Assembly: GCF_001499995.1 (NCBI RefSeq)
Contig: NZ_LQIU01000056.1
Span: 1 to 64,000, forward strand
Direction of reading: 5' to 3'
DNA from: Mycobacterium sp. IS-1496
GTDB lineage: Bacteria; Actinomycetota; Actinomycetes; Mycobacteriales; Mycobacteriaceae
DNA length: 64,000 bases
Shown here: in pieces, positions 16,710-25,286 of the stretch
How the letters are laid out: the number at the start of each line of letters is the position of its first letter
How positions within the stretch are numbered: position 1 is the first letter of the stretch
Notes under the pieces: model-generated
What the model was told of the DNA's origin: nothing
Seen by the model: the letters and a program-made list of their open reading frames with translations, nothing else
The model's database searches: none
Made by a program: the position numbers and the translations under genes

Positions 16710-17030
16710 CGTATCCGGGCGAATCGCCGCCGGGGTCATCCAGGGTCCGATCGCAGAGGGCCGCCATGTAGCATGGATGTGTTCGACGCTCATGTTCGAA
16801 CGCATGTTGGGTGCGATACGCGCAGTTCCGCGGGTCTCGTTCCCGTGTGTCATGCCAGGAGCCGCCTGATCGGGCGGTCTTCGGTAGTGGCTGCCGGTGA
16901 CCTGTGAGTCCCCGGCCGCTTCGATCGACGGCCGTAGCCGCATCAAGGCCGGTGGTCCATCCGCTGTGAGTGTTCCCGGCGTGACGACGCGAAACAGCTG
17001 AATGAATTCAGAGAGGCTGTACGGACGTCA
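16710..17030 (+). promoter_or_regulatory. gene-free leader region upstream of pnp
   Basis: About 320 bases without a supported gene. A TAGCAT box at 16769-16774 could be the pnp promoter -10, which would give a leader of about 250 bases. The leader holds a small hairpin candidate (CCGCC 16862-16866 / GGCGG 16873-16877). Long structured pnp leaders that are processed by RNase III and PNPase are known in other bacteria, so autoregulation is possible but not shown. A GTTCGAAC stretch near 16793-16801 is not an SOS box. Confidence 0.4.
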
Positions 17031-19313
17031 ATGTCTGTAGTTGAAATTGAAGACGGTGTGTACGAATCGACCGCCGTCATCGACAACGGGAGCTTCGGCA
17101 CCCGCACCATCCGCTTCGAGACCGGCCGCTTGGCCCAGCAGGCGGCCGGCGCCGTCGTCGCCTACCTCGACGACGAGACCATGCTGCTGTCGGCCACGTC
17201 GGCCAGCAAGAGCCCGAAGGACCACTTCGACTTCTTCCCGCTGACCATCGACGTCGAGGAGCGGATGTACGCCGCGGGTCGCATTCCCGGCTCGTTCTTC
17301 CGTCGTGAGGGCCGTCCCTCCACCGACGCCATCCTGACCTGCCGGTTGATCGACCGTCCGCTGCGTCCGACGTTCGTCTCCGGGCTGCGCAACGAGATCC
17401 AGGTGGTCGTCACGGTGATGAGCCTGGATCCCAAGGATCTGTACGACGTGGTGGCCATCAACGCCGCCTCGGCGTCCACCCAGATCGCCGGCCTGCCGTT
17501 CTCCGGCCCGGTCGGCGGCGTGCGGGTCGCGCTGATCGACGGCCAGTGGGTCGCCTTCCCGACCGTCGAGCAGCTCGAGGGTGCGGTGTTCGACATGGTC
17601 GTCGCGGGCCGGGCGCTCGCCGACGGTGACGTCGCGATCATGATGGTCGAGGCCGAGGCCACCGACAAGGTCGTCGACCTGGTCGCCGGCGGTGCCCAGG
17701 CGCCCACCGAGACCGTCGTCGCCGAGGGTCTGGAGGCGGCCAAGCCGTTCATCGCCGCGCTGTGCGCCGCCCAGCAGGAGCTCGCCGAGCGCGCCGCCAA
17801 GCCGACCGCCGACTACCCGCTGTTCCCGGAGTACGGCGAGGACGTCTACTACGCGGTCGCCTCGGTGGCCACCGACGCCCTGTCGGAGGCGCTGACCATC
17901 GCGGGCAAGGAAGAGCGCAACAACCGCACCGACGAGATCAAGGTCGAGGTGCTCGGGCGGCTCGCCGAGCAGTACGCCGGCCGCGAGAAGGAGATCGGTG
18001 GGGCGTTCCGTTCGCTGACGAAGAAGCTTGTGCGCCAGCGCATCCTGACCGACCACTTCCGCATCGACGGCCGCGGTGTCACCGACATCCGTGCGCTGTC
18101 CGCTGAGGTCGCGATCGTGCCGCGGGCCCACGGCAGCGCGCTGTTCGAGCGTGGCGAGACCCAGATCCTGGGCGTCACCACCCTGGACATGGTGAAGATG
18201 GCCCAGCAGATCGACTCGCTGGGGCCGGAAACCAGCAAGCGCTACATGCACCACTACAACTTCCCGCCGTACTCGACCGGTGAGACCGGCCGCGTCGGTT
18301 CGCCCAAGCGCCGCGAGATCGGCCACGGTGCGCTCGCCGAGCGGGCCCTGATGCCGGTGCTGCCGAGCGTCGAGGAGTTCCCGTACGCGATCCGCCAGGT
18401 CTCCGAGGCGCTGAGCTCCAACGGTTCGACGTCGATGGGCTCGGTGTGCGCGTCGACGCTGTCGCTGCTGAACGCCGGTGTGCCGCTGAAGGCGCCCGTC
18501 GCCGGTATCGCGATGGGCCTGGTGTCCGACGACGTCGAGGTCGAGGGTGGTGGCGTCGAGAGACGCTTCGTGACGCTGACCGACATCCTCGGCGCCGAGG
18601 ATGCGTTCGGCGACATGGACTTCAAGTGCGCGGGCACCAAGGACTTCGTCACCGCCCTGCAGCTGGACACCAAGCTCGACGGCATCCCGTCGCAGGTGCT
18701 GGCCGGGGCGCTGGCGCAGGCCAAGGACGCCCGGATCACGATCCTCGAGGTGATGGCCGAGGCCATCGACGCTCCGGACGAGATGAGCCCGTACGCCCCG
18801 CGGATCACCACGATCAAGGTCCCGGTCGACAAGATCGGCGAGGTCATCGGGCCCAAGGGCAAGATGATCAACTCGATCACCGAGGAGACCGGCGCGTCGA
18901 TCTCCATCGAGGACGACGGCACCGTGTTCGTCGGCGCCTCCAACGGCGAGGCCGCCCAGGCCGCGATCGACAAGATCAACGCGATCGCCAACCCGCAGCT
19001 GCCCAAGATCGGTGAGCGGTTCCTCGGCACTGTGGTGAAGACGACCGACTTCGGCGCCTTCGTCTCGCTGCTGCCGGGCCGCGACGGTCTGGTGCACATC
19101 TCCAAGCTGGGACGCGGGAAGCGCATCGCCAAGGTCGAGGACGTGGCCAAGGTGGGCGACAAGCTGCGCGTGGAGATCGCCGACATCGACAATCGCGGCA
19201 AGATCTCCCTCGTCCTCGTCGCCGAGGAGGAGGCCGCCGCCAACGGTGCGGGCGACACCTCGGACAAGGCGGAGGCGCCCGCGACCGCCGATGCCGCCAC
19301 GACCGGCAATTAG
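17031..19313 (+). CDS. pnp: polyribonucleotide nucleotidyltransferase (PNPase)
   Basis: PNPase degrades RNA 3' to 5' by phosphorolysis and can add guanosine pentaphosphate-type products in actinobacteria (GpsI). The 760-residue protein has two RNase PH domains (PGSFFRREGRPSTDAILTCR; LFERGETQILGVTTLDM), a KH domain near residues 590-650 (IKVPVDKIGEVIGPKGKMIN) and an S1 domain near 660-735 (LGTVVKTTDFGAFVSLLPGRDGL, the first 20 of these being the core). A Glu/Ala-rich tail ends it. The ATG follows the weak site GAGAGGCTG. The M16 protease starts about 46 bases downstream, as in M. tuberculosis Rv2783c-Rv2782c. Confidence 0.98.
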   Translation: MSVVEIEDGVYESTAVIDNGSFGTRTIRFETGRLAQQAAGAVVAYLDDETMLLSATSASKSPKDHFDFFPLTIDVEERMYAAGRIPGSFFRREGRPSTDAILTCRLIDRPLRPTFVSGLRNEIQVVVTVMSLDPKDLYDVVAINAASASTQIAGLPFSGPVGGVRVALIDGQWVAFPTVEQLEGAVFDMVVAGRALADGDVAIMMVEAEATDKVVDLVAGGAQAPTETVVAEGLEAAKPFIAALCAAQQELAERAAKPTADYPLFPEYGEDVYYAVASVATDALSEALTIAGKEERNNRTDEIKVEVLGRLAEQYAGREKEIGGAFRSLTKKLVRQRILTDHFRIDGRGVTDIRALSAEVAIVPRAHGSALFERGETQILGVTTLDMVKMAQQIDSLGPETSKRYMHHYNFPPYSTGETGRVGSPKRREIGHGALAERALMPVLPSVEEFPYAIRQVSEALSSNGSTSMGSVCASTLSLLNAGVPLKAPVAGIAMGLVSDDVEVEGGGVERRFVTLTDILGAEDAFGDMDFKCAGTKDFVTALQLDTKLDGIPSQVLAGALAQAKDARITILEVMAEAIDAPDEMSPYAPRITTIKVPVDKIGEVIGPKGKMINSITEETGASISIEDDGTVFVGASNGEAAQAAIDKINAIANPQLPKIGERFLGTVVKTTDFGAFVSLLPGRDGLVHISKLGRGKRIAKVEDVAKVGDKLRVEIADIDNRGKISLVLVAEEEAAANGAGDTSDKAEAPATADAATTGN

Positions 19314-19359
19314 TCGGCAATCGCTGCGGCGCAGCACAGCAAGCGTGGAGGCGGCCACC

Positions 19360-20649
19360 GTGGATGACACCACGGTGCGCCGCACCACGCTGCCCGGCGG
19401 CCTGCGGGTGGTCACCGAGCGCATCCCGTCGGTGCGCTCCGCATCGGTCGGGGTGTGGGTCAACGTCGGATCCCGCGACGAGGGTCCGACGGTGGCCGGC
19501 GCCGCGCACTTCCTGGAACATCTGCTGTTCAAGTCGACGCCGACCCGCACCGCCGTGGACATCGCGCAGGCGGTGGACGCGGTCGGCGGCGAGTTGAACG
19601 CCTTCACCGCCCGCGAGCACACCTGCTACTACGCGCACGTGCTCGACGCCGACCTCGAGTTGGCGGTCGACCTCGTCGCCGACGTCGTGCTGCGGGGCCG
19701 GTGTGCTGTCGAGGACGTCGAGGTCGAGCGCGACGTGGTGCTCGAAGAGATCGCCATGCGCGACGACGATCCCGAGGACACACTCGGCGACGTCTTCCTG
19801 TCCGCGATGTTCGGCTCCCACCCGGTCGGTCGGCCCGTGATCGGCAGCATCGAGTCGATCGAGGCGATGACCCGCAACCAACTGCACTCCTTCCACGTCC
19901 GGCGCTATGTGCCCGAACGGATGGTGCTGGCGGTCGCCGGCAACGTCGAACACGACGACGTCGTGGCGTTGGCGCGGAAGCACTTCGGGCCCAGGCTGGT
20001 TCGTGGCCACTCGGCGGTGCCCCCGCGCAAGGGCACCGGGCGGGTGCCGGGACGCCCGACGTTGCAGCTGATCAACCGCGACGCCGAGCAGACCCATCTG
20101 TCGATGGGCGTGCGCACCCCCGGCCGGCACTGGGATCACCGGTGGGCGTTGTCCGTCCTCAACACCGCACTGGGCGGTGGGCTGAGTTCCCGGTTGTTCC
20201 AGGAGATCCGGGAGACCCGTGGCCTGGCGTACTCGGTGTACTCCACGGTGGACACGTTCTCCGACAGCGGAGCACTGTCGATCTACGCGGCGTGCCAACC
20301 GGAACGGTTCGACGAGGTGGTCCGGGTGACGACGGCCGTGCTCGAGGACGTGGCCCGCGACGGGATCTCCGAGTCGGAGTGCCGGATCGCGAAGGGGTCC
20401 TTGCGCGGTGGTTTGGTTCTCGGACTGGAGGATTCCGGTTCGCGCATGCACCGAATCGGCCGCAGTGAACTGAATTACGGTAAGCACCGCAGCATCGATT
20501 ACACGCTCGAGCAGATCAGTGCGGTCACCCTCGACGAGGTCAACGCGGTCGCGCGGCAGCTGCTCACCCGGTCCTACGGTGCGGCGGTTCTGGGTCCGCA
20601 CCGCACGAAAACGTCGCTGCCGAAGCCACTTCAGACCGTCGGTCGGTAA
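19360..20649 (+). CDS. pepR: M16-family zinc metalloprotease (PepR)
   Basis: A 429-residue insulinase-family protease matching Rv2782c. The inverted zinc motif HFLEH is at residues 50-54, with the downstream Glu in EVERDVVLEEIAMRDDD. The second, inactive half holds SSRLFQEIRETRGLAYSVYS. It is likely cytoplasmic and the substrate is unknown. The start chosen is GTG 19360 because GGAGG (19347-19351) lies 8 bases before it; GTG 19345 is in frame but has no such site, and longer starts would overlap pnp. It is downstream of pnp and probably co-transcribed. Confidence 0.92.
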   Translation: MDDTTVRRTTLPGGLRVVTERIPSVRSASVGVWVNVGSRDEGPTVAGAAHFLEHLLFKSTPTRTAVDIAQAVDAVGGELNAFTAREHTCYYAHVLDADLELAVDLVADVVLRGRCAVEDVEVERDVVLEEIAMRDDDPEDTLGDVFLSAMFGSHPVGRPVIGSIESIEAMTRNQLHSFHVRRYVPERMVLAVAGNVEHDDVVALARKHFGPRLVRGHSAVPPRKGTGRVPGRPTLQLINRDAEQTHLSMGVRTPGRHWDHRWALSVLNTALGGGLSSRLFQEIRETRGLAYSVYSTVDTFSDSGALSIYAACQPERFDEVVRVTTAVLEDVARDGISESECRIAKGSLRGGLVLGLEDSGSRMHRIGRSELNYGKHRSIDYTLEQISAVTLDEVNAVARQLLTRSYGAAVLGPHRTKTSLPKPLQTVGR

Positions 20650-20688
20650 CCCGTTGCGCCGGAGGCGGCGCCGTGATGACATCGAGGC

Positions 20689-21585
20689 ATGGCCCACTCC
20701 GTCACCCGTAGAAGACTCCTGTCCGCCACCGCCGTGCTCGGCGGTGCGGCGGCGTTCGCCACGTACGCCGGCCGGCCCGCGTTCGCGCAACCGCCGGTTG
20801 GGGGCGTCGAAAACCTGGAACGCGCCAACAACGCGGTGATCGGGGTGTTCGCGCAAAATCTCGACACCGGTCGCACTGTGGCGCACCGGGCACAGGAGTC
20901 GTTCGCCATGTGCTCGACGTTCAAGGCCTACCTGGCGGCGCAGATCCTTCAACTCGTCGGGCGGGGTGAGCGGTCGCTCGACCAGAGGCTGTCCGTCAAT
21001 GCGGCTGACCTCCAGCCCAATTCGCCGCGCACCGAACCACGGGTGGGTGGCGAGATGACGTTGACCGAACTGTGCCAGGCGATCCTGCAGGTCAGCGACA
21101 ACGCCGCCGCGAACATCCTGCTGCGCAACGTGGGCGGGCCACCGGCGGTCACGGCGTTCGCCCGCGGCATCGGCGATCCGCGTTCACGCCTGGACCGGTA
21201 TGAGATCGAGTTGAACTCGGCGGTCCCGGGGGATCCGCGGGACACCAGCACGCCCGAGGCGCTGGCGGGCGGGTTCCGGGCCATCCTGACCGGCGAAGCG
21301 CTCGCCCCACCCCAGCGCCGCCTGCTCGAGGATTGGATGCGGGCCAACGAGACGTCGAGCATGAGGGCGGGGCTGCCGCCGGGGTGGACCACTGCCGACA
21401 AGACCGGCAGCGGTGACTACGGCACCACCAACGACGTCGGCATCGCGTACGGCCCGCAAGGGCAGCGGCTGCTGCTTGCGGTCATGACGAAGACGGCCAC
21501 CGACGATCCCGACGCCGAGAACATGCGGCCGTTGGTCGGCGAGGTGACCGCGGCGGTGTTCCCGGAGCTGTTGCGCCGCGGGTAG
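20689..21585 (+). CDS. class A beta-lactamase, Tat-exported (BlaC/BlaS-like)
   Basis: A 298-residue class A serine beta-lactamase. The N-terminus has a twin-arginine signal (TRRRLLSATA followed by a hydrophobic stretch, likely cut after AFA near residue 33). All catalytic motifs are present: STFK (76-79, nucleophile Ser76), SDN (136-138), EIELN (172-176, general base Glu172) and KTG (238-240). It should hydrolyse beta-lactams in the periplasm and contribute to the intrinsic resistance seen in most mycobacteria. It starts 39 bases after the M16 protease stop, with its own weak GAGG site. In M. tuberculosis blaC is elsewhere, so the position differs between species. Confidence 0.95.
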   Translation: MAHSVTRRRLLSATAVLGGAAAFATYAGRPAFAQPPVGGVENLERANNAVIGVFAQNLDTGRTVAHRAQESFAMCSTFKAYLAAQILQLVGRGERSLDQRLSVNAADLQPNSPRTEPRVGGEMTLTELCQAILQVSDNAAANILLRNVGGPPAVTAFARGIGDPRSRLDRYEIELNSAVPGDPRDTSTPEALAGGFRAILTGEALAPPQRRLLEDWMRANETSSMRAGLPPGWTTADKTGSGDYGTTNDVGIAYGPQGQRLLLAVMTKTATDDPDAENMRPLVGEVTAAVFPELLRRG

Positions 21586-21589
21586 AACG

Positions 21590-21985
21590 TTGGCGAATCA
21601 GCAACCCACCGACCCGTGTCCGTGCGGCACCGGCGAGGCGTTCGCGCGGTGCTGCCTGCCGCTTCATGCGGGTGAGCGTCAGGCCGGCACCGCCGAAGAA
21701 CTGATGCGGTCGCGCTACAGCGCCTATGCGGTCGGCGATCTCGACTATGTCTGGCGGACCTGGCATCCGCGCACCCGTCCCGCCGCGCTGACCCCGGATG
21801 CGGACCTGCAGTGGATCGGCCTGGAGATCGTCGACGTGACCGGTGGTGGGCGCGGCGAGGACACCGGGGAAGTGGAGTTCCGTGCGCACTACCGCCGGGG
21901 CCGGCGAGGCGGCGCCCTCCACGAGCGGTCCCGGTTCGCCGTTCGGGCCGGGCGCTGGTTCTACGTCGACGGCGACGTCGACTGA
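21590..21985 (+). CDS. YchJ-family (UPF0225) protein
   Basis: A 131-residue protein with the N-terminal SEC-C type zinc motif DPCPCGTGEAFARCC and the YchJ core TAEELMRSRYSAYAVGDLDYV. A C-terminal NTF2-like strand region follows (EVEFRAHYR, HERSRFAVRAGRWFYVDGD). The function is unknown; the motif suggests zinc binding. The TTG at 21590 begins just 4 bases after the beta-lactamase stop and gives the family start MANQQPTDPCPC. It converges on ald with 3 bases between the stops. Confidence 0.9.
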   Translation: MANQQPTDPCPCGTGEAFARCCLPLHAGERQAGTAEELMRSRYSAYAVGDLDYVWRTWHPRTRPAALTPDADLQWIGLEIVDVTGGGRGEDTGEVEFRAHYRRGRRGGALHERSRFAVRAGRWFYVDGDVD

Positions 21986-21988
21986 CGG

Positions 21989-23116
21989 TCAGGCGAGAAC
22001 GGTCGCCGGATCGGTGAAGGGCAGTTCCAGGTCGGCGGCAACCTGTTCGCTGAGCAGCGCGCCGGCGTGGGTGGACAGGCCCTTGGCCAGCGCGGGGTCG
22101 GCCTGGCAGGCGGCTCGCCAACCCTTGTCGGCCAGCTTGAGCACGTACGGCATGGTGGCGTTGGTCAGCGCGAACGTCGACGTGCGTGGCACGGCCCCCG
22201 GCATGTTGGCCACGCAGTAGAACACCGTGTCGTGCACCGCGAAGGTCGGATCGTCGTGGGTGGTGGGCCGGGAGTCCTCGAAGCAGCCGCCCTGATCGAT
22301 TGCGATGTCGACCAGCACGGCGCCCGACTTCATTTGCGCGACAGTCGAATTGGTGACCAGCTTGGGGGCCTTGGCGCCGGGGATCAGTACGGCGCCGATC
22401 ACCAGGTCCGCCTGCTTGACGGCCTCGTCCAGCTCGAGGCGCGAGGAGTACCGGGTCTCGATGGCGCCGCCGTACTCGGCATCGATCTTGCGCAGGATGT
22501 TGATGTTGAGGTCGAAGACGGTGACGTGCGCGCCCATACCCCAGGCCACGGCGGCGGCGTTGTCGCCGGCCATACCGCCGCCGATCACCACGACCTTGGC
22601 CGGGGCGACGCCGGGGACGCCACCCATCAGCACACCGCGGCCACCCTGGGTGCGCATCAGGTGGTAGGCGCCGACCTGGGCGGAGAGCCGGCCGGCCACT
22701 TCGCTCATCGGTGCCAGCAGGGGCAGGGCTGTCGATCCGTCCGAGCCGACGGTCTGCACGGTCTCGTAGGCGATGGACGTGGTGCCGGAGGCCAGCAGGG
22801 CGTCGGTGCAGGGCTTCGACGCGGCCAGATGCAGGTAGGTGAACAGGGTCTGGCCCTCGCGCATCCGGGAGTACTCGGGCTCGATCGGTTCTTTGACCTT
22901 CAGCAGGAGGTCGGCCTCGGCCCACACCTGGTCGGCGTGGGTGACGAGTTGGGCGCCGGCCGCTTTGAAGTCGGCGTCGGAGATGGCAGACCCGTCGCCT
23001 GCGCCGGATTGGATCAGCACATCGTGACCGCGGTTGGTCAGTTCCGCCACGCCCGCGGGCGTGATGGCGACGCGGTACTCGTTGTTCTTGATCTCGGTCG
23101 GGATCCCGACGCGCAT
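21989..23116 (-). CDS. ald: L-alanine dehydrogenase
   Basis: Ald interconverts L-alanine with pyruvate and ammonia using NAD(H). It is induced in non-replicating or hypoxic mycobacteria and also accepts glyoxylate. The 375-residue protein begins MRVGIPTEIKNNEYRVAITP and has the substrate-binding Lys in LLLKVKEP and the catalytic His in FTYLHLAAS. The NAD fold VVVIGGGMAGDNAAAVAWGMG-type glycine loop and DLNINILRKIDAEYGG follow. The ATG at 23116 is preceded by GAGGAG. Possible upstream starts to 23332 are non-coding. It is divergent from aldR, which regulates it in M. tuberculosis. Confidence 0.97.
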   Translation of the reverse strand: MRVGIPTEIKNNEYRVAITPAGVAELTNRGHDVLIQSGAGDGSAISDADFKAAGAQLVTHADQVWAEADLLLKVKEPIEPEYSRMREGQTLFTYLHLAASKPCTDALLASGTTSIAYETVQTVGSDGSTALPLLAPMSEVAGRLSAQVGAYHLMRTQGGRGVLMGGVPGVAPAKVVVIGGGMAGDNAAAVAWGMGAHVTVFDLNINILRKIDAEYGGAIETRYSSRLELDEAVKQADLVIGAVLIPGAKAPKLVTNSTVAQMKSGAVLVDIAIDQGGCFEDSRPTTHDDPTFAVHDTVFYCVANMPGAVPRTSTFALTNATMPYVLKLADKGWRAACQADPALAKGLSTHAGALLSEQVAADLELPFTDPATVLA

Positions 23117-23143
23117 GATGCTCCTCACGTAGACGTTGCTAAA

Positions 23144-23173
23144 ATTGTGAAGAAACTTCGATCTGAGCACAAT
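23144..23173. promoter_or_regulatory. candidate AldR operator between ald and aldR
   Basis: ATTGTG (23144-23149) and CACAAT (23168-23173) form a 6-base inverted repeat with an 18-base spacer between the divergent genes. Lrp/AsnC proteins bind dyads here, and AldR controls ald in M. tuberculosis. The assignment is inferred from position. Confidence 0.45.
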
Positions 23174-23204
23174 CGCAATGACGAGTATTCGGTATATTGG
23201 TGCG

Positions 23205-23720
23205 ATGCCTGAAGGATCGACGAACCCAGGGCTCACGGCGGTGCGCCCGTCGAAGAATGTTCGGCCCGCGGACATCGACGAAGTCGACCGCCGCATCCTC
23301 ACCGCGCTGCACGCCGACGCCCGGATCTCCAACAGCGCCCTGGCCGAGTCGATCGGGATCGCACCGTCGACCTGTCACGGTCGCGTCCGTCGGCTCCAGG
23401 AACTCGGGGTGATCCGGGGGTTCTACACCGACATCAACCCGGCGGCCTTGGGCCTGTCCCTCCAGGCGATGATCTCGGTGACCCTGCAGTCGAATGCCCG
23501 GGGCAGGATCCTCGACTTCATCCAGCACATCCGCAGCAGGCCGCAGGTGATGGACGTGTACTTCCTCGCCGGCGCCGACGATTTCATTCTTCATGTCGCG
23601 GCGCGGGACACCGAGGACCTGCGGGCGTTCGTCGTCGAGAACCTCAACGCCGACACGGATGTGGCCGGGACGCAGACGTCGCTGATCTTCGAGCACCTGC
23701 GAGGCGCATCGCCGTTGTAG
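23205..23720 (+). CDS. aldR: Lrp/AsnC-family regulator AldR
   Basis: A 171-residue Lrp/AsnC regulator like Rv2779c. The HTH region is DEVDRRILTALHADARISNS, ALAESIGIAPSTCHGRVRRL and QELGVIRGFYTDI. The C-terminal RAM domain that binds amino-acid effectors and oligomerises begins at about residue 85 (LQAMISVTLQSN). It should activate or repress ald according to alanine supply. ATG 23205 was chosen over a longer frame from 23178 because TATATT (23193-23198) precedes it by 6 bases, a leaderless arrangement. A frameshifted endonuclease gene converges 26 bases downstream. Confidence 0.93.
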   Translation: MPEGSTNPGLTAVRPSKNVRPADIDEVDRRILTALHADARISNSALAESIGIAPSTCHGRVRRLQELGVIRGFYTDINPAALGLSLQAMISVTLQSNARGRILDFIQHIRSRPQVMDVYFLAGADDFILHVAARDTEDLRAFVVENLNADTDVAGTQTSLIFEHLRGASPL

Positions 23721-23746
23721 GTGAGCAATCGGTCCGAAGCCCAGCG

Positions 23747-25085
23747 CTATTCGGGGTCTCCGCCCTCGTCGTCGCCCTCGGTGAGGTAGCGGTGGGGGTG
23801 GAAGTGGTTGTTGGTTCGTGACTGGCCGGTGTCGTGGTGTTCGGGCGGGATCCAGTGAGTGCGGCCGTCGCCGGGGCGTTCGGTGGTCCACCCGGTCTTC
23901 TCGATGAGCAGGTTGGCGGGTTGGCAGGCCAGGGTGAGGGTGTCGATGTCGGTGCGCCCGTCTTGGGCGTAGTCGTCAGTGTGGTGGGCTTCGGTCCAGT
24001 AGAACGGCACGGTGCAGTGGGGGTGGGTGCAGCCACGATCCCTTGCGAAGAGGGCGAGGCGTTGGGCGGTGGTGGCGGTGCGTTTGGCGCGGCCGAGGTA
24101 GAGGAGTTCTTCGGTGTGGTCGTCGAACACGGCCAGGTAGTGCCGGGACGTGGCGGCCATGCGGATGAGGTCGCGGATGGGGATGCGGTTGCCGCCGCCG
24201 GTGTGGGCCCAGCCGGCGGCGCGTTCGAGTTCGTTGAGCGTGGTGCCGGCGACGATGCTGGCGGGTACCCCGGCGACCTGGCCCAGCGAGCCGGAGGCGA
24301 TCGCGTCGCCCATCACCCGGGTGAGGGCGTCTGGTGGCGTTGGCCCGGGGTGCGGTCGTCGCGCCCGGTGGCGGCGTCGTCGTGAGGAACGTTCGCGCCG
24401 GGGGCGGCGTATTTGGCGGCGATGACGTCCCGAGGGCGCGCGCTTCGGGGGTGAGCCAGCCTTCGATGCGGCTCATCCCGTCGGCCTGCTGGCGCCCGAC
24501 CCGGATCTCGCGGCGCCGTTGGTGGGTGTGGTGGTCGGGTTCGGTGCCGTCCTGGTCGATGAACCCCAACAGGGTTTCGGCGACCTTCTTGAACTGGTCG
24601 GGACGTAACTCGATGGCGTGGGTGACGAGGTCGCGTTCGTAGTCGTCGCGGCGGGCGGCCGACACCCACACTGGCAGCTTCTTGACGAAGTCTTGGATGA
24701 CCCGCACATGCGCGGTCCCGATGTCGCCGCGGGCCACCGCGGCAGCGGTGTGGGCGAGTTCGGTTTGGACGCGTTCCCCGAGAATAGTGAAGCGTGGGCC
24801 TAGTTGGGCGGCGTCGTTCACGCGGTCCCGGGCATCTGTGACCGTGATGCGTAGGTGGTTGGCCAACAGTTCGCGGATCGAGGTCGCACCCAGGGTGTGG
24901 GGGTCGGCGTCGATCAGGCGGGCGGTCAGCCGGTGCTCCACCGACGGGACCGCCCAGACGGCTTGTTTGATGCGGTCGAGTTCGACCACCACCTGCGGGT
25001 GGGACAGGTCGTCGAGGGGAACGGTCTGTAGGTCGGCGACCGCCGCCCGCAGGCGGTCGACCGCTGCGCTGAAAGCCCCATCCAT
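23747..25085 (-). pseudogene. DUF222/HNH endonuclease (13E12-type), broken by two frameshifts
   Basis: The gene begins at ATG 25085 with MDGAFSAAVDRLRAAVADLQ and carries the DUF222 region (VEHRLTARLIDADPHTLGAT, GDIGTAHVRVIQDFVKKLP). Frame is lost near base 24428, after LTPEARAL. The expected continuation VIAAKYAAPGANVPHDD is found in a second frame and ends near 24336 at TPGQRHQ. The remainder, DALTRVMGDAIASGSLGQ through the HNH motif (DRGCTHPHCT, EAHHTDDYAQDG), is in the third frame, ending at 23747. Each break fits loss of one base. These are paralogues of the mycobacterial 13E12 repeat family. A perfect SOS box lies 4 bases upstream of the ATG. Either a real pseudogene or two sequencing deletions. 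Confidence 0.85.
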
Positions 25086-25088
25086 GCC

Positions 25089-25104
25089 TCGAACAGTAGT
25101 TCGA
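25089..25104. promoter_or_regulatory. LexA SOS box upstream of DUF222/HNH gene
   Basis: TCGAACAGTAGTTCGA matches the mycobacterial LexA box TCGAAC-N4-GTTCGA at all 12 defined positions. It ends 4 bases from the ATG (25085) of the leftward DUF222/HNH gene, so LexA would occlude start or promoter. Members of the 13E12 family are known SOS genes in M. tuberculosis. Confidence 0.88.
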
Positions 25105-25286
25105 GGGTCCGACAAAACCGCCCGCGATGTGACGGTTGAAACCATTGTGGCGCAGGTTGCTTCGAGCCTGTCGCGAGCGTGCGCAAACTGCTGCGCAAGC
25201 CGCGGCGCGTCGGGTGCAGACACGCACCCTCGCGCGGAGAGGTGACGACGGGGAGGTGCGTGAGGCCGAACTACTAGGGTGAGCGC

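Noticed and set aside
16793..16801. Possible SOS box in the pnp leader
   Set aside because: GTTCGAAC is present, but there is no second half-site at the required 4-base spacing.
17028..19622. 864-residue open frame antisense to pnp and the M16 protease gene
   Set aside because: No family resemblance; it is rich in His, Gly, Arg and Asp, the typical reverse-strand image of high-GC genes, and it fully overlaps two certain genes.
24313..25227. 304-residue frame within the DUF222/HNH region read as a separate gene
   Set aside because: Only its last about 35 residues resemble the DUF222 family, and they fill the gap between the other two frames; it is a frameshift fragment.
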